A stretch of DNA of 64,000 bases from Marinobacter sp. CHS3-4 (GCF_030053415.1 NZ_JASGBJ010000002.1:434001-498000); one strand, 5' to 3'. Shown: positions 7,577 to 17,818, counted from the first letter of the stretch. The notes: generated from the sequence alone by a model not told the origin. Made by a program: numbers and translations.

Positions 7577-8785
7577 ATGAACAAGGAATTCAAATCGATC
7601 TGTGTAGTTGGCCTTGGGTACATCGGCCTTCCAACCGCCTCCCTGCTGGGCACCAAAGGGTTTGAGGTGCTCGGCGTTGATGTTTCACAAGACGTGGTAG
7701 ACACGATCAATGCTGGAAAAATCCACATTGTGGAGCCAGATCTCGATATCCTTGTAAAATCGTCGGTGAACGCCGGTTATCTGACTGCTTCCCTTACGCC
7801 GAAAGAAGCCGACGTCTTTATTCTCGCTGTACCCACACCATTCTGTGACGACCATCAGCCTGACCTGAGTTACATCGACAAAGCCACCCGGATGATCGCT
7901 CCGTACGTGAAGCCGGGCAACCTGGTAATACTGGAGTCCACAAGCCCCGTCGGTACAACGGAGCACACGGTCGCACGAATTCTTCGAGAGGGCGGACATG
8001 ATGTCGGAAAAGATGTTCACGTCGCCCACTGCCCTGAGAGAGTGCTGCCAGGACGAATTCTGATTGAACTCGTTGAAAACGACCGAATTGTCGGCGGGAT
8101 AAATGCCAGTTCCACCGAAAAAGCCGCCAGTTTCTATCGCTCGTTTGTTCGTGGCGAAGTACTTGAAACCAACGCAGCCACGGCGGAAATGGCAAAGCTG
8201 ACCGAAAATGCATTCCGCGACGTCAACATTGCGTTTGCCAATGAGATGTCAATAATCTGCGATAACCTCGGAATCGATACTTGGGATCTGATCAACCTGG
8301 CCAACCGGCATCCAAGAGTCAATATCCTTCAGCCTGGCCCAGGCGTGGGCGGGCACTGCATCGCGGTTGACCCTTGGTTTATTATTGCCAGCGATCGCGA
8401 AAATTCCAAGCTGCTGGAAACCGCCAGACTTGTGAACGACAACAAGCCACAATGGGTGATCAATAAGGTCAAAGCGAAAGCCGCCAAGTTCAAGAACCCC
8501 CAAATTGCCTGCCTGGGCCTTGCCTTCAAAGCCAATGTAGACGACTTGCGCGAATCCCCCGCCGTGAAGATCGTCAGGCAACTGCAGAATGAAGCTGTAG
8601 GGGAACTCCTTGTCTGTGAACCTAACATCCATCAACATCCAGATTTTCAGCTTCACAGCATCAGCGACTGCATCGAAAACGCTGACATCGTTCTACTTCT
8701 GGTTGACCACCGCGAATTCAAAGCACTCAAACCGGCCGACCTTAATGAAAAAATCCTCATCGATACACGCGGAGCAATCCGATAG
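7577..8785 (+). CDS. wecC: UDP-N-acetyl-D-mannosamine dehydrogenase
   Basis: Oxidises UDP-ManNAc to UDP-ManNAcA using two NAD+. The N-terminal Rossmann motif is VVGLGYIGLPTAS. It is followed by the CPERVLPGRI and TENAFRDVNIAFANE motifs of the UDP-sugar dehydrogenase family. The catalytic Cys lies in GPGVGGHCIAVDPWF, and the C-terminal UDP-binding domain starts around CLGLAFKANVDDLRESPA. The ATG at 7577 has a good AAAGGA site; an upstream ATG at 7556 adds residues outside the family. wecB lies 9 bases downstream, so the two supply the uronic acid aminosugar together. Confidence 0.93.
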   Translation: MNKEFKSICVVGLGYIGLPTASLLGTKGFEVLGVDVSQDVVDTINAGKIHIVEPDLDILVKSSVNAGYLTASLTPKEADVFILAVPTPFCDDHQPDLSYIDKATRMIAPYVKPGNLVILESTSPVGTTEHTVARILREGGHDVGKDVHVAHCPERVLPGRILIELVENDRIVGGINASSTEKAASFYRSFVRGEVLETNAATAEMAKLTENAFRDVNIAFANEMSIICDNLGIDTWDLINLANRHPRVNILQPGPGVGGHCIAVDPWFIIASDRENSKLLETARLVNDNKPQWVINKVKAKAAKFKNPQIACLGLAFKANVDDLRESPAVKIVRQLQNEAVGELLVCEPNIHQHPDFQLHSISDCIENADIVLLLVDHREFKALKPADLNEKILIDTRGAIR

Positions 8786-8794
8786 GCCCATAGA

Positions 8795-9943
8795 ATGAAA
8801 CGAATTCTTTCAATTTTTGGCACACGGCCTGAAGCCATCAAAATGGCGCCAGTTGTTAAGGCGATTGAAACCAGCCCTTCGCTGGAAAGTATCGTGGCGG
8901 TCACCGCTCAGCACAGACAGATGCTGGACCAGGTACTGGCCCTATTTGAAATTCAGCCTGATTTCGACCTGGACATCATGAAACCCAACCAGGATCTTTT
9001 CGATGTTACATCCAGGGTATTACTAGGAATGAGGGGGGTCATCGAATCGGCACAACCCGACATTATCCTCGTGCACGGCGACACCACTACATCATTTGCG
9101 GCTGCCTTGGCCGGCTTTTATTCCAACGTGCCAGTCGGCCATGTTGAAGCAGGCCTGAGAACTGGCAACATGCGCGCCCCCTTCCCCGAGGAAGCCAACA
9201 GAAGCCTGACGGGTCGCCTCACGGAAATGCATTTTGCGCCAACCGAAACTGCCGGCAAAAACCTGCAACAGGAAAACGTTGCCAGAGAGAAGATATGGGT
9301 AACCGGTAACACGGTTATTGATGCCCTTCTGATGGTTAGGTCAACACTGGCTGGCTATGATAAAGAGTTCTGGGAGGCCAGATTGGGAGCCCCCCTAGTC
9401 AACAAAGTTACTACAAACAGCGGAAAACTGGTTCTGATCACCGGGCACAGGCGTGAAAATTTCGGACAGGGATTTCTGAATTTCTGCCAGGCGATACACA
9501 ATCTTGCACAAAAGCACCCGGACTGGCTCTTTGTCTATCCAGTGCATCTTAACCCCAACGTCCAGAAACCCGTTTCGGAACATCTCGGCAACTCACCAAA
9601 CATCATTCTGACTGAGCCTGCGGATTATCTGCCCTTCATCTGGCTCATGGACCAGAGTGACCTGGTACTGACTGATTCGGGAGGCATTCAAGAGGAAGCT
9701 CCATCCCTTGGCAAACCGGTGGTTGTAACACGGGAAGTTACAGAACGTCCCGAAGCAGTGGAAGCTGGAACCGTGAAGCTAGTCGGTACAGACCGGGATA
9801 AGATCGAGAGCACCATTGAAGACATCCTGACGGACGAAGACCTCTACAAGGCAATGTCCCGGGCGCACAACCCTTACGGTGATGGCAATGCCGCGGCACG
9901 AATTGTCGAGGTATTGATGCAAAAAAATCTGCAGCAACAATGA
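8795..9943 (+). CDS. wecB: UDP-N-acetylglucosamine 2-epimerase (non-hydrolysing)
   Basis: Interconverts UDP-GlcNAc and UDP-ManNAc, the substrate of WecC. The 382-residue length is standard. Motifs are FGTRPEAIKMAPV at the start, HGDTTTSFAAALAG, GHVEAGLRTGN, the TGHRRENFG segment with active-site residues, and LTDSGGIQEEAPSLGKPV near the C terminus. It lies 9 bases after wecC and its stop overlaps the start of the flippase gene by 4 bases, indicating one operon. Confidence 0.93.
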   Translation: MKRILSIFGTRPEAIKMAPVVKAIETSPSLESIVAVTAQHRQMLDQVLALFEIQPDFDLDIMKPNQDLFDVTSRVLLGMRGVIESAQPDIILVHGDTTTSFAAALAGFYSNVPVGHVEAGLRTGNMRAPFPEEANRSLTGRLTEMHFAPTETAGKNLQQENVAREKIWVTGNTVIDALLMVRSTLAGYDKEFWEARLGAPLVNKVTTNSGKLVLITGHRRENFGQGFLNFCQAIHNLAQKHPDWLFVYPVHLNPNVQKPVSEHLGNSPNIILTEPADYLPFIWLMDQSDLVLTDSGGIQEEAPSLGKPVVVTREVTERPEAVEAGTVKLVGTDRDKIESTIEDILTDEDLYKAMSRAHNPYGDGNAAARIVEVLMQKNLQQQ

Positions 9944-11466
9944 GTAGTGGGAAGCTATTAAAAGGGTCCGCTCTTCGATTCAGTGCCCTGATTATCGGAA
10001 TGGCCATCTCATTCCTGATGATGCCTTTTCTCATCCGCAGCCTGGGTGACCACTGGTATGGACTGTGGATTCTGGTTGCCAGCACCCTTGGCTTCTACGG
10101 CGTGTTCGACTTCGGGTTGGCAAGTGCAACCCAGCGGTATATTTCGCACGCACTCGGCCAGCAAGATGAAACACGCCTGAACCAGATCCTGTCCAATTCG
10201 CTCTTCATCTATGCATTTATTGCCGTCATCGCGGTAGTCGCTAGCGTTTCTATTGCACTCAGTTCAGACCTGTTTTTCGATAACCCGGAAGACAGTGAAG
10301 TATTCCGAACCATCATCCTAGTGATGGGCAGTACCTTCGCCATCCACTTCGTGATGAACGCCTATTACGGAATCCTGACCGCCTATATGCGGTTTGATAT
10401 TCAGGCATCGACCGATATTTTCAAAACGGTATTCCGTGCCCTTACAGTTTTTCTTGTTTTCCAGCATGACCCAAGTGTTATCAATCTGGCCCTTATCACG
10501 GTGCTATTCGATCTAATATCGCAGTTCATCATATTGCGGGCGGCCAAGCGTGAGGCACCCTGGATAGCTCCCACGCTCGCTCTCGTAACCAGAGAAAACA
10601 TGGCGGAACTCGTGAACTTCGGTTTTCATAGTTTTGTTATGTTTATCGGCCAGAAATTGCGCGCAAGGGGACCACACTTTGCGATTGCCGGAACCCTTTC
10701 GATTGGAGTTGTAACTGTATTCCAGATTGCGACACAGCTCATACAATATCTGTCCCAACTTCAATCAGCTTTGCTAGGCGTGATATTACCCTCGTTCACG
10801 AGATTGCTCGGCGAAGAGAAAACTGAAGAGTTAAACCGCAACTATCTTTTCACCCTGAAAGTTTCAACATTGACCGCATCCTGCTTGGCCGGCGGCATGA
10901 TTGCCCTAGGCCAACCCTTTATATCGTTCTGGATTGGCCCGGACTATGATGCTGCCTACTTTACATTGGTGCCGTTGGCTATTGGCTATTTTTGCGTTCT
11001 TTTGCACTACCCCTCGTTTCAGTTGCTCGTTGCACTGGCTCAACACAAGAACTATGCCCGTTATGAAGTGCTGGAGGGGATTGCACTCACCCTTGCAACC
11101 GTCATTGTGGCGCCCCTGGGTGGACTGACTACCGTTGGCTGGGCAATCGGTGGCATATTGATGATCGGGCGACTCGCTGTAATTCCGCAGTTGATCAAGC
11201 GAGCTTGGGGGACGCCTGTAGGCTTCATCCAGTTTCAGATCTTGAAGTACTTGTCATTTGTCATACCCGCGCAATGTGTCTTGTGGTTTGCACTCAAACA
11301 GGTGGACATCCAATACGGTTTTATGGCCTCGTTATTACTTAGCATTCCGATGTTCGGCATTTACATCGTGCTATTTCACCTGCTGATTTTCTCTCAATCA
11401 GAGAGGAAAGCAATAAAAGCACTGTTAAGCAACTATCTTGTCCCAGCTAAACTCCGGCCACGATGA
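9940..11466 (+). CDS. Oligosaccharide flippase (Wzx/MATE-like)
   Basis: A 508-residue polytopic membrane protein with about 12-14 hydrophobic segments, typical of polysaccharide transporters that flip undecaprenyl-diphosphate-linked repeat units to the periplasm. The N-terminal part GSALRFSALIIGMAISFLMM followed by SLGDHWYGLWIL is a usual Wzx start. It is translationally coupled to wecB by a 4-base overlap. A gap of about 170 bases with no recognisable gene follows before the next glycosyltransferase. Confidence 0.85.
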   Translation: MSSGKLLKGSALRFSALIIGMAISFLMMPFLIRSLGDHWYGLWILVASTLGFYGVFDFGLASATQRYISHALGQQDETRLNQILSNSLFIYAFIAVIAVVASVSIALSSDLFFDNPEDSEVFRTIILVMGSTFAIHFVMNAYYGILTAYMRFDIQASTDIFKTVFRALTVFLVFQHDPSVINLALITVLFDLISQFIILRAAKREAPWIAPTLALVTRENMAELVNFGFHSFVMFIGQKLRARGPHFAIAGTLSIGVVTVFQIATQLIQYLSQLQSALLGVILPSFTRLLGEEKTEELNRNYLFTLKVSTLTASCLAGGMIALGQPFISFWIGPDYDAAYFTLVPLAIGYFCVLLHYPSFQLLVALAQHKNYARYEVLEGIALTLATVIVAPLGGLTTVGWAIGGILMIGRLAVIPQLIKRAWGTPVGFIQFQILKYLSFVIPAQCVLWFALKQVDIQYGFMASLLLSIPMFGIYIVLFHLLIFSQSERKAIKALLSNYLVPAKLRPR

Positions 11467-11635
11467 AACAGAACATGCACCTACTCAGAATATTACATCA
11501 GTTATGAAACTTATTTATTGTGCGGCCCTACAGTGCAGCAAAAATCAGGTGTAACGGTTGTTGGTGTTAGGTTCGCCACAAGAACACTACTAATCCATGC
11601 CAACCTGAATTGTAATAAAGGATACTGCGGTTTTC

Positions 11636-12874
11636 ATGAAGATACTCTGGCTGTCTCATTTAGTACCTTACCCGCCCAAAGGCGGAGTCCTTCAACGATC
11701 ATACTATTTGATCAAGGAACTGGCTCACCACCACACCGTTGACCTCGTGGCATTTAATCAAGCCGGACTAATAGCTCCTTTTTATAATCACAACATTGAG
11801 GAGGCTCTGGAAGATGCCAAAAAACACCTCTCTCTTTTTTGTCATCATGTTGAGTTTTTCAAGATTCCGAACGAGACCGTTAGCTCAGGGAAGTTGCGAC
11901 TCGCCCTTAAGAGCCTGGTCACTCCAGCGCCGTATACCATCAACTGGCTCCAATCAGCTGAATTTGAGCGATATCTACATCACCTTGCGCATACAGAACA
12001 GTACGATCTGGTCCACTTTGACACCATTAGCCTCGATGTTTTTCGACATTGCTTTGATGGTATTCCCTGCTTTCTGGATCACCACAACATCGAGTCACAC
12101 ATGCTCCTGAGGCGGGCCAAAAACGAGCGCAACATTCTGAAAAAGGCCTATTTCTACCAGGAAGGCCTGAGGTTAATGAGATATGAACAGCGTGTTTGCC
12201 CACTTTACTCAGGCCACATAACCTGTTCTGACATCGATAGTGCTCGATTAAAGGCCCTGACACCGAATTCAAGCATAAAGACCATTCCAAATGGCGTTGA
12301 TACTGGCTTTTTTAGGCCCCAAGGGCTTGAACAGGAAAAGAACACGTTGATTTTCGTGGGCACAATGAACTGGTATCCGAATATTGAGGCCGTTCTGTAT
12401 CTTTGCAATGAGGTTATGCCCTTGCTCAGAAAAAATCGGAGCGATATCACGTTGAAGATTATTGGAGCCAATCCGCCGGACGAGATCAAGAAATTCAATG
12501 ATTTGACAAACGATATCAAGATTCTTGGCTTCGTCGATGAAATCCGCGATCACATTGAAAAAGCGACATTATACGTATGCCCGATAATGGATGGAGGCGG
12601 AACAAAGCTGAAAATTCTCGATGCTCTAGGAATGGGAAAGGCGATTATTGCGCACCGCATAGCAAGCGAAGGAATCGATGTGGAAGAAGGGGAGAACATC
12701 ATCTTTGCTGATACCCCTGAAGAGTACTGCAATGCCATTATTGAAATGCTGAATGACCCTGCGAAACGCAAACGTTTAGGAGAAGCTGCCAGACAGCTCG
12801 CGGTTGCACGGTATGATTTCGAGTCGATCGGACAGGCACTCAGCAATTACTACCTTGAAAGGACTGGTCACTAA
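11636..12874 (+). CDS. Glycosyltransferase family 4
   Basis: The 412-residue GT-B enzyme begins MKILWLSHLVPYPPKGGVLQ, a form common among XrtA/PEP-CTERM-associated sugar transferases. The middle carries DHHNIESHML and TIPNGVDTGFF. The C-terminal nucleotide-sugar domain has FVGTMNWYPNIEA and a glycine-rich PIMDGGGTKLKILDALGMG segment. It presumably extends the repeat unit. Base composition is somewhat richer in A/T than wecB/wecC. The stop lies one base before the ATG of the following amidotransferase. Confidence 0.83.
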   Translation: MKILWLSHLVPYPPKGGVLQRSYYLIKELAHHHTVDLVAFNQAGLIAPFYNHNIEEALEDAKKHLSLFCHHVEFFKIPNETVSSGKLRLALKSLVTPAPYTINWLQSAEFERYLHHLAHTEQYDLVHFDTISLDVFRHCFDGIPCFLDHHNIESHMLLRRAKNERNILKKAYFYQEGLRLMRYEQRVCPLYSGHITCSDIDSARLKALTPNSSIKTIPNGVDTGFFRPQGLEQEKNTLIFVGTMNWYPNIEAVLYLCNEVMPLLRKNRSDITLKIIGANPPDEIKKFNDLTNDIKILGFVDEIRDHIEKATLYVCPIMDGGGTKLKILDALGMGKAIIAHRIASEGIDVEEGENIIFADTPEEYCNAIIEMLNDPAKRKRLGEAARQLAVARYDFESIGQALSNYYLERTGH

Positions 12875-12875
12875 T

Positions 12876-14852
12876 ATGTGCGGCATAGCAGGATGTACGG
12901 TACGCGGCTTGAACCAATCAGACATAGAAACTCTGGCGAACTCGTTTGTCGCCTCTCTGAATCATCGAGGTCCAGACGGGCATGGATACTGGTCCGCACC
13001 TGACAATTTTCTTTTGGCGCACACCCGCCTCTCAATTCAGGATTTGTCGGAGGCTGGCAAGCAGCCGATGCACTCTCCCAGCCGAAGATACGTAATTTCA
13101 TTTAATGGGGAGATATACAACTTTCCGGAAATCCGAAAGGAACTGCAGCAGAAAGGGGTGCTCTTCAAAGGACACTCTGACACCGAAGTCATCCTGGCAC
13201 TCGCTGATTCGATAGGAATTGCTGCGACCCTGAAGAGGATCGACGGAATGTTTGCTATCGCCCTCTTCGACCGCCAGTCAGGGGAGCTTACGTTAGCTCG
13301 CGATAGAATGGGTGAGAAGCCCCTGTTTTATGGGTGGGTGAGCGATCAGTTTATCTTTACCTCTGAATTGAAAGCAGTTAAAGCACTGGGGAAGAAACTC
13401 ACGCTGAACCGGGAGGTCCTCGGAGATTATCTGGCGTGCGGTTATGTTCCCACTCCGCATTCCATTTATAGGAACATTTACAAGCTAACACCCGGAACAT
13501 ATCTGACCCTGGCACCAGGTGACCAAGTCAAGCAGCCTCACCAATTCAATCCACTCCCCGGGAGTGGGACTGGTCCCACACGATACTGGGATCTTCAGAG
13601 ATTCGCGAAGACAGAGCCAGACCTTAAGACACCCGTTGAGGCCACCCGGCAGTTGCAGGACTGCTTGATGGAAACAATAGGCCAGCAGCTTATAGCAGAT
13701 GTTCCCGTTGGCTGTTTCCTATCCGGCGGGGTTGATTCAACACTCGTCACGGCGCTGGCTCAGGCGAATTCGAACACCCCGATCGATACATTCACCATTG
13801 GATTCGACGATCCGCAATTTGATGAGGCTCGCTATGCGTCGAAATTAGCCAAACATATTGGAACCAATCACCACGAGACTTATATTTCCAGCAACGATGC
13901 TCTCAGCATGATTGATTCTCTGCCTACGATTTATGACGAGCCGTTCGCCGATCCTTCTCAACTTCCATCAGTACTCGTCTCATCGGTTGCCAAAGAGTCG
14001 GTTACCGTTTGCCTCTCAGGTGATGGAGGTGACGAGCTTTTCGCTGGCTACAACCGGTACTCCAGCACGTCATCGTTACTGAAGAAGACCAACCGAATAC
14101 CTGCCCCCGTGCGTCTACGGCTTGGCTATCTTCTTTCTCGAATGAACCTTGCGTGGATTGAAAGCCTTCTACCCCACATTGGCCGCATTCCCGGATTATC
14201 TGCCGCCAACCAGTCGAACATCGCGTTAAAGGTCCGCAAGCTTGGCTGGCTGATGCAGATGACAAAATCAGAAGATATCTATCTTTTCCTGCTGAGTTTA
14301 AACGGCCTTCAGCCTGATCCATGCAGGCACCCTGACATCTTGCATAGGCGAATTTCTGAGGCCTTTCTTAGCGACCAGGACTTTCTCAATACTGTGATGC
14401 TGCTTGACCAGCTGAACTATCTGGTTGACGACAACCTCATGAAAGTCGACCGCTCCTCTATGTCAGTTTCCCTGGAAACGCGCTTACCACTCCTTGACCG
14501 CAAAGTCGTGGAACTATCCTGGCGCATTCCCCCGTCGCTGAAGCTAAACGATGGGCAAACAAAATGGCCCTTGCGCCAGATCCTCTATCAGCATGTCCCG
14601 AAAACTCTCATAGAACGGCCAAAAATGGGTTTTTCAGTGCCGCTTTCAAAGTGGTTAAAAAAAGAGCTAAACTGCCAAGTCAATGAGTTATTAAACAGTT
14701 CAGATGCAGGAAACCTTCTTAATATGGACCACTACAGAGAGCTTTGGGTCCAACATAATCTTGAAAAGAGGGATAATAGTTTACAGCTCTGGCCCGTCAT
14801 TGTTTTGTTACAGTGGCTGAAGGCGAATCAGGGACACCTTGATGATTTTTAG
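12876..14852 (+). CDS. asnB: Asparagine synthase-type glutamine amidotransferase
   Basis: 658 residues. The N-terminal class II glutaminase domain requires Cys2 as nucleophile, so the start is the ATG giving MCGIAGC at 12876 and not an upstream codon. NHRGPDGHG and FNGEIYNF follow. The synthetase domain has the pyrophosphatase loop LSGGVDSTLV near residue 293 and LSGDGGDELFAGYNRY. In EPS and O-antigen loci such enzymes often amidate a uronic acid carboxyl group instead of aspartate. With wecB and wecC in the same operon, ManNAcA amide is a plausible product (inference). The alternative is housekeeping asparagine synthesis. Confidence 0.85.
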   Translation: MCGIAGCTVRGLNQSDIETLANSFVASLNHRGPDGHGYWSAPDNFLLAHTRLSIQDLSEAGKQPMHSPSRRYVISFNGEIYNFPEIRKELQQKGVLFKGHSDTEVILALADSIGIAATLKRIDGMFAIALFDRQSGELTLARDRMGEKPLFYGWVSDQFIFTSELKAVKALGKKLTLNREVLGDYLACGYVPTPHSIYRNIYKLTPGTYLTLAPGDQVKQPHQFNPLPGSGTGPTRYWDLQRFAKTEPDLKTPVEATRQLQDCLMETIGQQLIADVPVGCFLSGGVDSTLVTALAQANSNTPIDTFTIGFDDPQFDEARYASKLAKHIGTNHHETYISSNDALSMIDSLPTIYDEPFADPSQLPSVLVSSVAKESVTVCLSGDGGDELFAGYNRYSSTSSLLKKTNRIPAPVRLRLGYLLSRMNLAWIESLLPHIGRIPGLSAANQSNIALKVRKLGWLMQMTKSEDIYLFLLSLNGLQPDPCRHPDILHRRISEAFLSDQDFLNTVMLLDQLNYLVDDNLMKVDRSSMSVSLETRLPLLDRKVVELSWRIPPSLKLNDGQTKWPLRQILYQHVPKTLIERPKMGFSVPLSKWLKKELNCQVNELLNSSDAGNLLNMDHYRELWVQHNLEKRDNSLQLWPVIVLLQWLKANQGHLDDF

Positions 14853-14964
14853 TACCAATGTGTTCTTTTTTGTACGATGCAGAGCCAATCAACGTTTATT
14901 ACTAGAGGTCGATCAGAATAGGAGATCTCGATACAAAGCTCAACGATACTGAGGTGTAAATCCT

Positions 14965-16470
14965 ATGGGTTCAATTACGCGTTTTCTCCTGCTGCTTTCT
15001 ATAGCATTGTGTCTACCCTTGGTCGCCTATGGACAGACTACCGAAGAGATCGACCCGAATGCTCTTTACGTTGACCAAGACCATCCGAATGCTTCGGATG
15101 GAAACGATGGTCGATATCAAGAGATGGGCGGGACGGGGCCTTTCAAAACCATTCAGACCTTGGTTGATGCTCTCGAACCTGGAATGACGGGCTATGTTCG
15201 GGAATCGTCTACCCCCTATTTTCAGGATTATAGAGCGAGCGGCGCGGCCTTTGGCGGAATCACCTTTACAAAAGGAGGTGCCGAGGGAGCGAGAGTTGTC
15301 GTCGCAGGCTATCCGGGTGAAACCCCCCTGATAGATCAAAGATTGTCAGTCAGTACTGATGAATCCAAGCCAATGAGTGCCTTTCATATTTTCAAAGGCG
15401 ACTACATTACTATCCGCAATTTCGAAATCACTAAAACTCGGGCGTCTGGAATCTTTACAAATCCAGGCAGCGCTGCTGAAGAGCATATAAAACACCTGAT
15501 TATTGAAAATGTTCATGTCCATCATCTATATGGTGCAGATAATCTAGGTGGTGTTCGTTTGGATAACTGCGAGAGCTGCATAGTACGCAACTCTATAATT
15601 CACGATATATACGATACCCGTTACTCATCGAACTCTCTAAATTCTGAGCCTTATGGACTACACTCAGCCATCCATGGCTACGGTCCCAGAAAAAGTACAA
15701 TTGAAAAAAACACGATCTTCAATGTTAAGCGTGGTGTCTACCAAAAACAGCCGAATGCATACAGCGATAAGTCAAATGTAGTTAGACAGAATGTTTTCAA
15801 GGACGTGGCGGTCGCTTATTCTCTTGAAGTAGCTGGCTACAATGCACCGGCGGCATACGATGCTGAGTTTTATGGCAACCTTGTAGTAGATACAGGCACG
15901 GCAGTGAAAGTCATGTTGCAGGAAACTGCTAGCCAATCCACAGGTTTAAAGGTCTACAACAACACACTTTTCAATACGGTTGTGCTTTCTTATATTAGAG
16001 GCATCACAGGTGCAGAAGTATTCAATAATATCGTTGTTGGCAGCAATGACTATCCAATCTACTCGGAGCGCACGGGAGCGGAAGAGCTCGGAAATCAAAC
16101 CCAGTATAACCTTGTTGACTACAACCTCTATTATGATGTTCCAAACATTGCATTAATTGACCGATCTGGTGACTACTACTACTTCAAGGACCTAGAGGCT
16201 TGGCAAACTGCCGTATCAGTATCGGGCGCAGAGCACCTCGCTAAGGACCCAGGAGTGAATAGCATTTCCCAAGATCCGCTTTTCGTCGATGCGATAGGAG
16301 GTGACTTCCATACACTTAATGATATCGTCACTTTTGCTGGGCGTGGCGAAGGTTACAGTAGTGAGCTTGGAGTGTTTGGTCTCTTTGACGACGTTGGAGC
16401 TCAAGCATTGAGCGACGCTTCTCCGACAGGATCCGCGGCTCCTAATCCGCCAAGCGTCAACATCCAATAA
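14965..16470 (+). CDS. Secreted right-handed beta-helix protein
   Basis: 501 residues with a signal peptide (about 1-23, ending VAYGQ). The opening NALYVDQDHPNASDGNDGR and GPFKTIQTLVDAL is the DUF1565-like start seen in secreted parallel beta-helix proteins. Repeated short strands with Asn ladders follow, such as NCESCIVRNSIIHDIY and VYNNTLFNTV. Relatives are polysaccharide lyases, epimerases or structural proteins, so it could trim or modify the EPS in the periplasm or outside. No catalytic set could be assigned by eye. It is the last plus-strand gene of its block, and is more A/T-rich than wecB and wecC. Confidence 0.7.
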   Translation: MGSITRFLLLLSIALCLPLVAYGQTTEEIDPNALYVDQDHPNASDGNDGRYQEMGGTGPFKTIQTLVDALEPGMTGYVRESSTPYFQDYRASGAAFGGITFTKGGAEGARVVVAGYPGETPLIDQRLSVSTDESKPMSAFHIFKGDYITIRNFEITKTRASGIFTNPGSAAEEHIKHLIIENVHVHHLYGADNLGGVRLDNCESCIVRNSIIHDIYDTRYSSNSLNSEPYGLHSAIHGYGPRKSTIEKNTIFNVKRGVYQKQPNAYSDKSNVVRQNVFKDVAVAYSLEVAGYNAPAAYDAEFYGNLVVDTGTAVKVMLQETASQSTGLKVYNNTLFNTVVLSYIRGITGAEVFNNIVVGSNDYPIYSERTGAEELGNQTQYNLVDYNLYYDVPNIALIDRSGDYYYFKDLEAWQTAVSVSGAEHLAKDPGVNSISQDPLFVDAIGGDFHTLNDIVTFAGRGEGYSSELGVFGLFDDVGAQALSDASPTGSAAPNPPSVNIQ

Positions 16471-16483
16471 AACAATTGTCCAA

Positions 16484-17818
16484 CTATGATGGAGGGGGAG
16501 TTTTATCGGCATGCCCTCCCTCTCTATCACTTCCGCCACAATGAGCCATTATCTCATTCACATTCCAAGTGGGAGTCCTCAGCTCTTCACTCCAGATTTC
16601 AGCTTCCGGGGCATTCACTTTTACTGAAATTTTCCCGCTAGCCCCGTTATTACAACCAAAACCAGGGTCAAATTTTCGAATGGCGGATGCGAGCTTATCA
16701 GTAGTCTTTGAAGGAGAGATGTTCTCTTCGGCCCACTCTCTCGGACAAAAGGTGTGCCAATTCTCGGAAAAGAAAAGCAAGGTTTCTCCCAGATCTGACT
16801 CGGAAATACAGGCCCCGGTCTGGGAGTTGAAGTATTCTTTATTCACTCCGACATTGTTAGCCAAAACGATTCCCGGTGTGCCGGCAAAGAAACCCTCAAA
16901 CAGACTTCGGTTACTGCCTTCTTTCAACGAAAGCAAAACATTAACCTTGGACTTGTTCAGCAACACATTCAGCTCCGACTGAGAAATATTTTCGAACAAC
17001 CTGAGCTCTTCTGATAAACCGAATTCTTCAATCAGATCCAGAATTTCCTCCCTACATTCCCCCCATTCGCCACATACGAGGGCTGCCCGTAAACTTACTC
17101 CTTCCCTCATCAGGTCTCGAAGCACTTTCAGGAAAACATACTGCCTCTTGATCGAGTTAAAGTTCGCAACATAGATAACGTCGTATTCCTTCTCGACGCC
17201 TTCCAATGGTCGGAATACTTGCGGGTCTACCCAGTCACCCGAACCAAAGCTCACAGGTACGAGATTGGTTTCCAAGGATTCGAGGAGCGCCCTATCTTCT
17301 GGCTCGGACGCTTCTACTACAACCGGAGCAGACAATGATGACCAACTTAAAATCTCAGGAAGACAATACCCAGCCCAACTGGGCTCCAGAACTACGTGAA
17401 AATGATGCTGAAGTCGCTTCAGCTCGAAATGATGAAAAACGTCCGGAAAGGTAGTCGTGAATTTAACCAGATATACGCCTTTGTCTTTGACTTGCCCTGC
17501 CTCATCAACCAGGGGGTCCTTTAACACAAGAGAACGCTTTTGAATCCATTCGACTCCGGGATTTGCGGTTTGCAACACCATGCACTTACTAAATAAAACA
17601 AGATCGTCCCACGAGGATTTTACCAGTGCTCGGGACAGATGGCTCGGCCCAACCCTGTCTGACTTCATCAGCAAAGCGAGACCGCGCTCCTTCGCTCCGG
17701 TTCGAATCAAACCGTATGCAAACCAGGCTAAGGCAGAAGAAATGTATCTGCGTAGAGGAAAAATCACGTAGTCTTTCAAATGCCACCGCAGATAAGCAAT
17801 TCTGGTACGCAGTTTCAA
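16484..17818 (-). CDS. Glycosyltransferase family 4-like protein
   Basis: 444 residues. The C-terminal half has the GT-B donor-domain signs: DVIYVANFNSIKRQYVFLKV, then LLNKSKVNVLLSLKEGSNRS and LFEGFFAGTPGIVLANN, the E-rich nucleotide-sugar site. The N-terminal 100 residues are less typical and basic. It overlaps the upstream glycosyltransferase stop/start by 4 bases, as part of a minus-strand run from 21652 to 16484. The sugar specificity is unknown. Confidence 0.75.
   Translation of the reverse strand: MKLRTRIAYLRWHLKDYVIFPLRRYISSALAWFAYGLIRTGAKERGLALLMKSDRVGPSHLSRALVKSSWDDLVLFSKCMVLQTANPGVEWIQKRSLVLKDPLVDEAGQVKDKGVYLVKFTTTFPDVFHHFELKRLQHHFHVVLEPSWAGYCLPEILSWSSLSAPVVVEASEPEDRALLESLETNLVPVSFGSGDWVDPQVFRPLEGVEKEYDVIYVANFNSIKRQYVFLKVLRDLMREGVSLRAALVCGEWGECREEILDLIEEFGLSEELRLFENISQSELNVLLNKSKVNVLLSLKEGSNRSLFEGFFAGTPGIVLANNVGVNKEYFNSQTGACISESDLGETLLFFSENWHTFCPREWAEENISPSKTTDKLASAIRKFDPGFGCNNGASGKISVKVNAPEAEIWSEELRTPTWNVNEIMAHCGGSDREGGHADKTPPPS

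Noticed and set aside
16484..16540. Hairpin GGAGGG/CCCTCC as terminator between convergent genes
   Set aside because: Long loop and no T-run on either strand; most of it is coding sequence of the glycosyltransferase.
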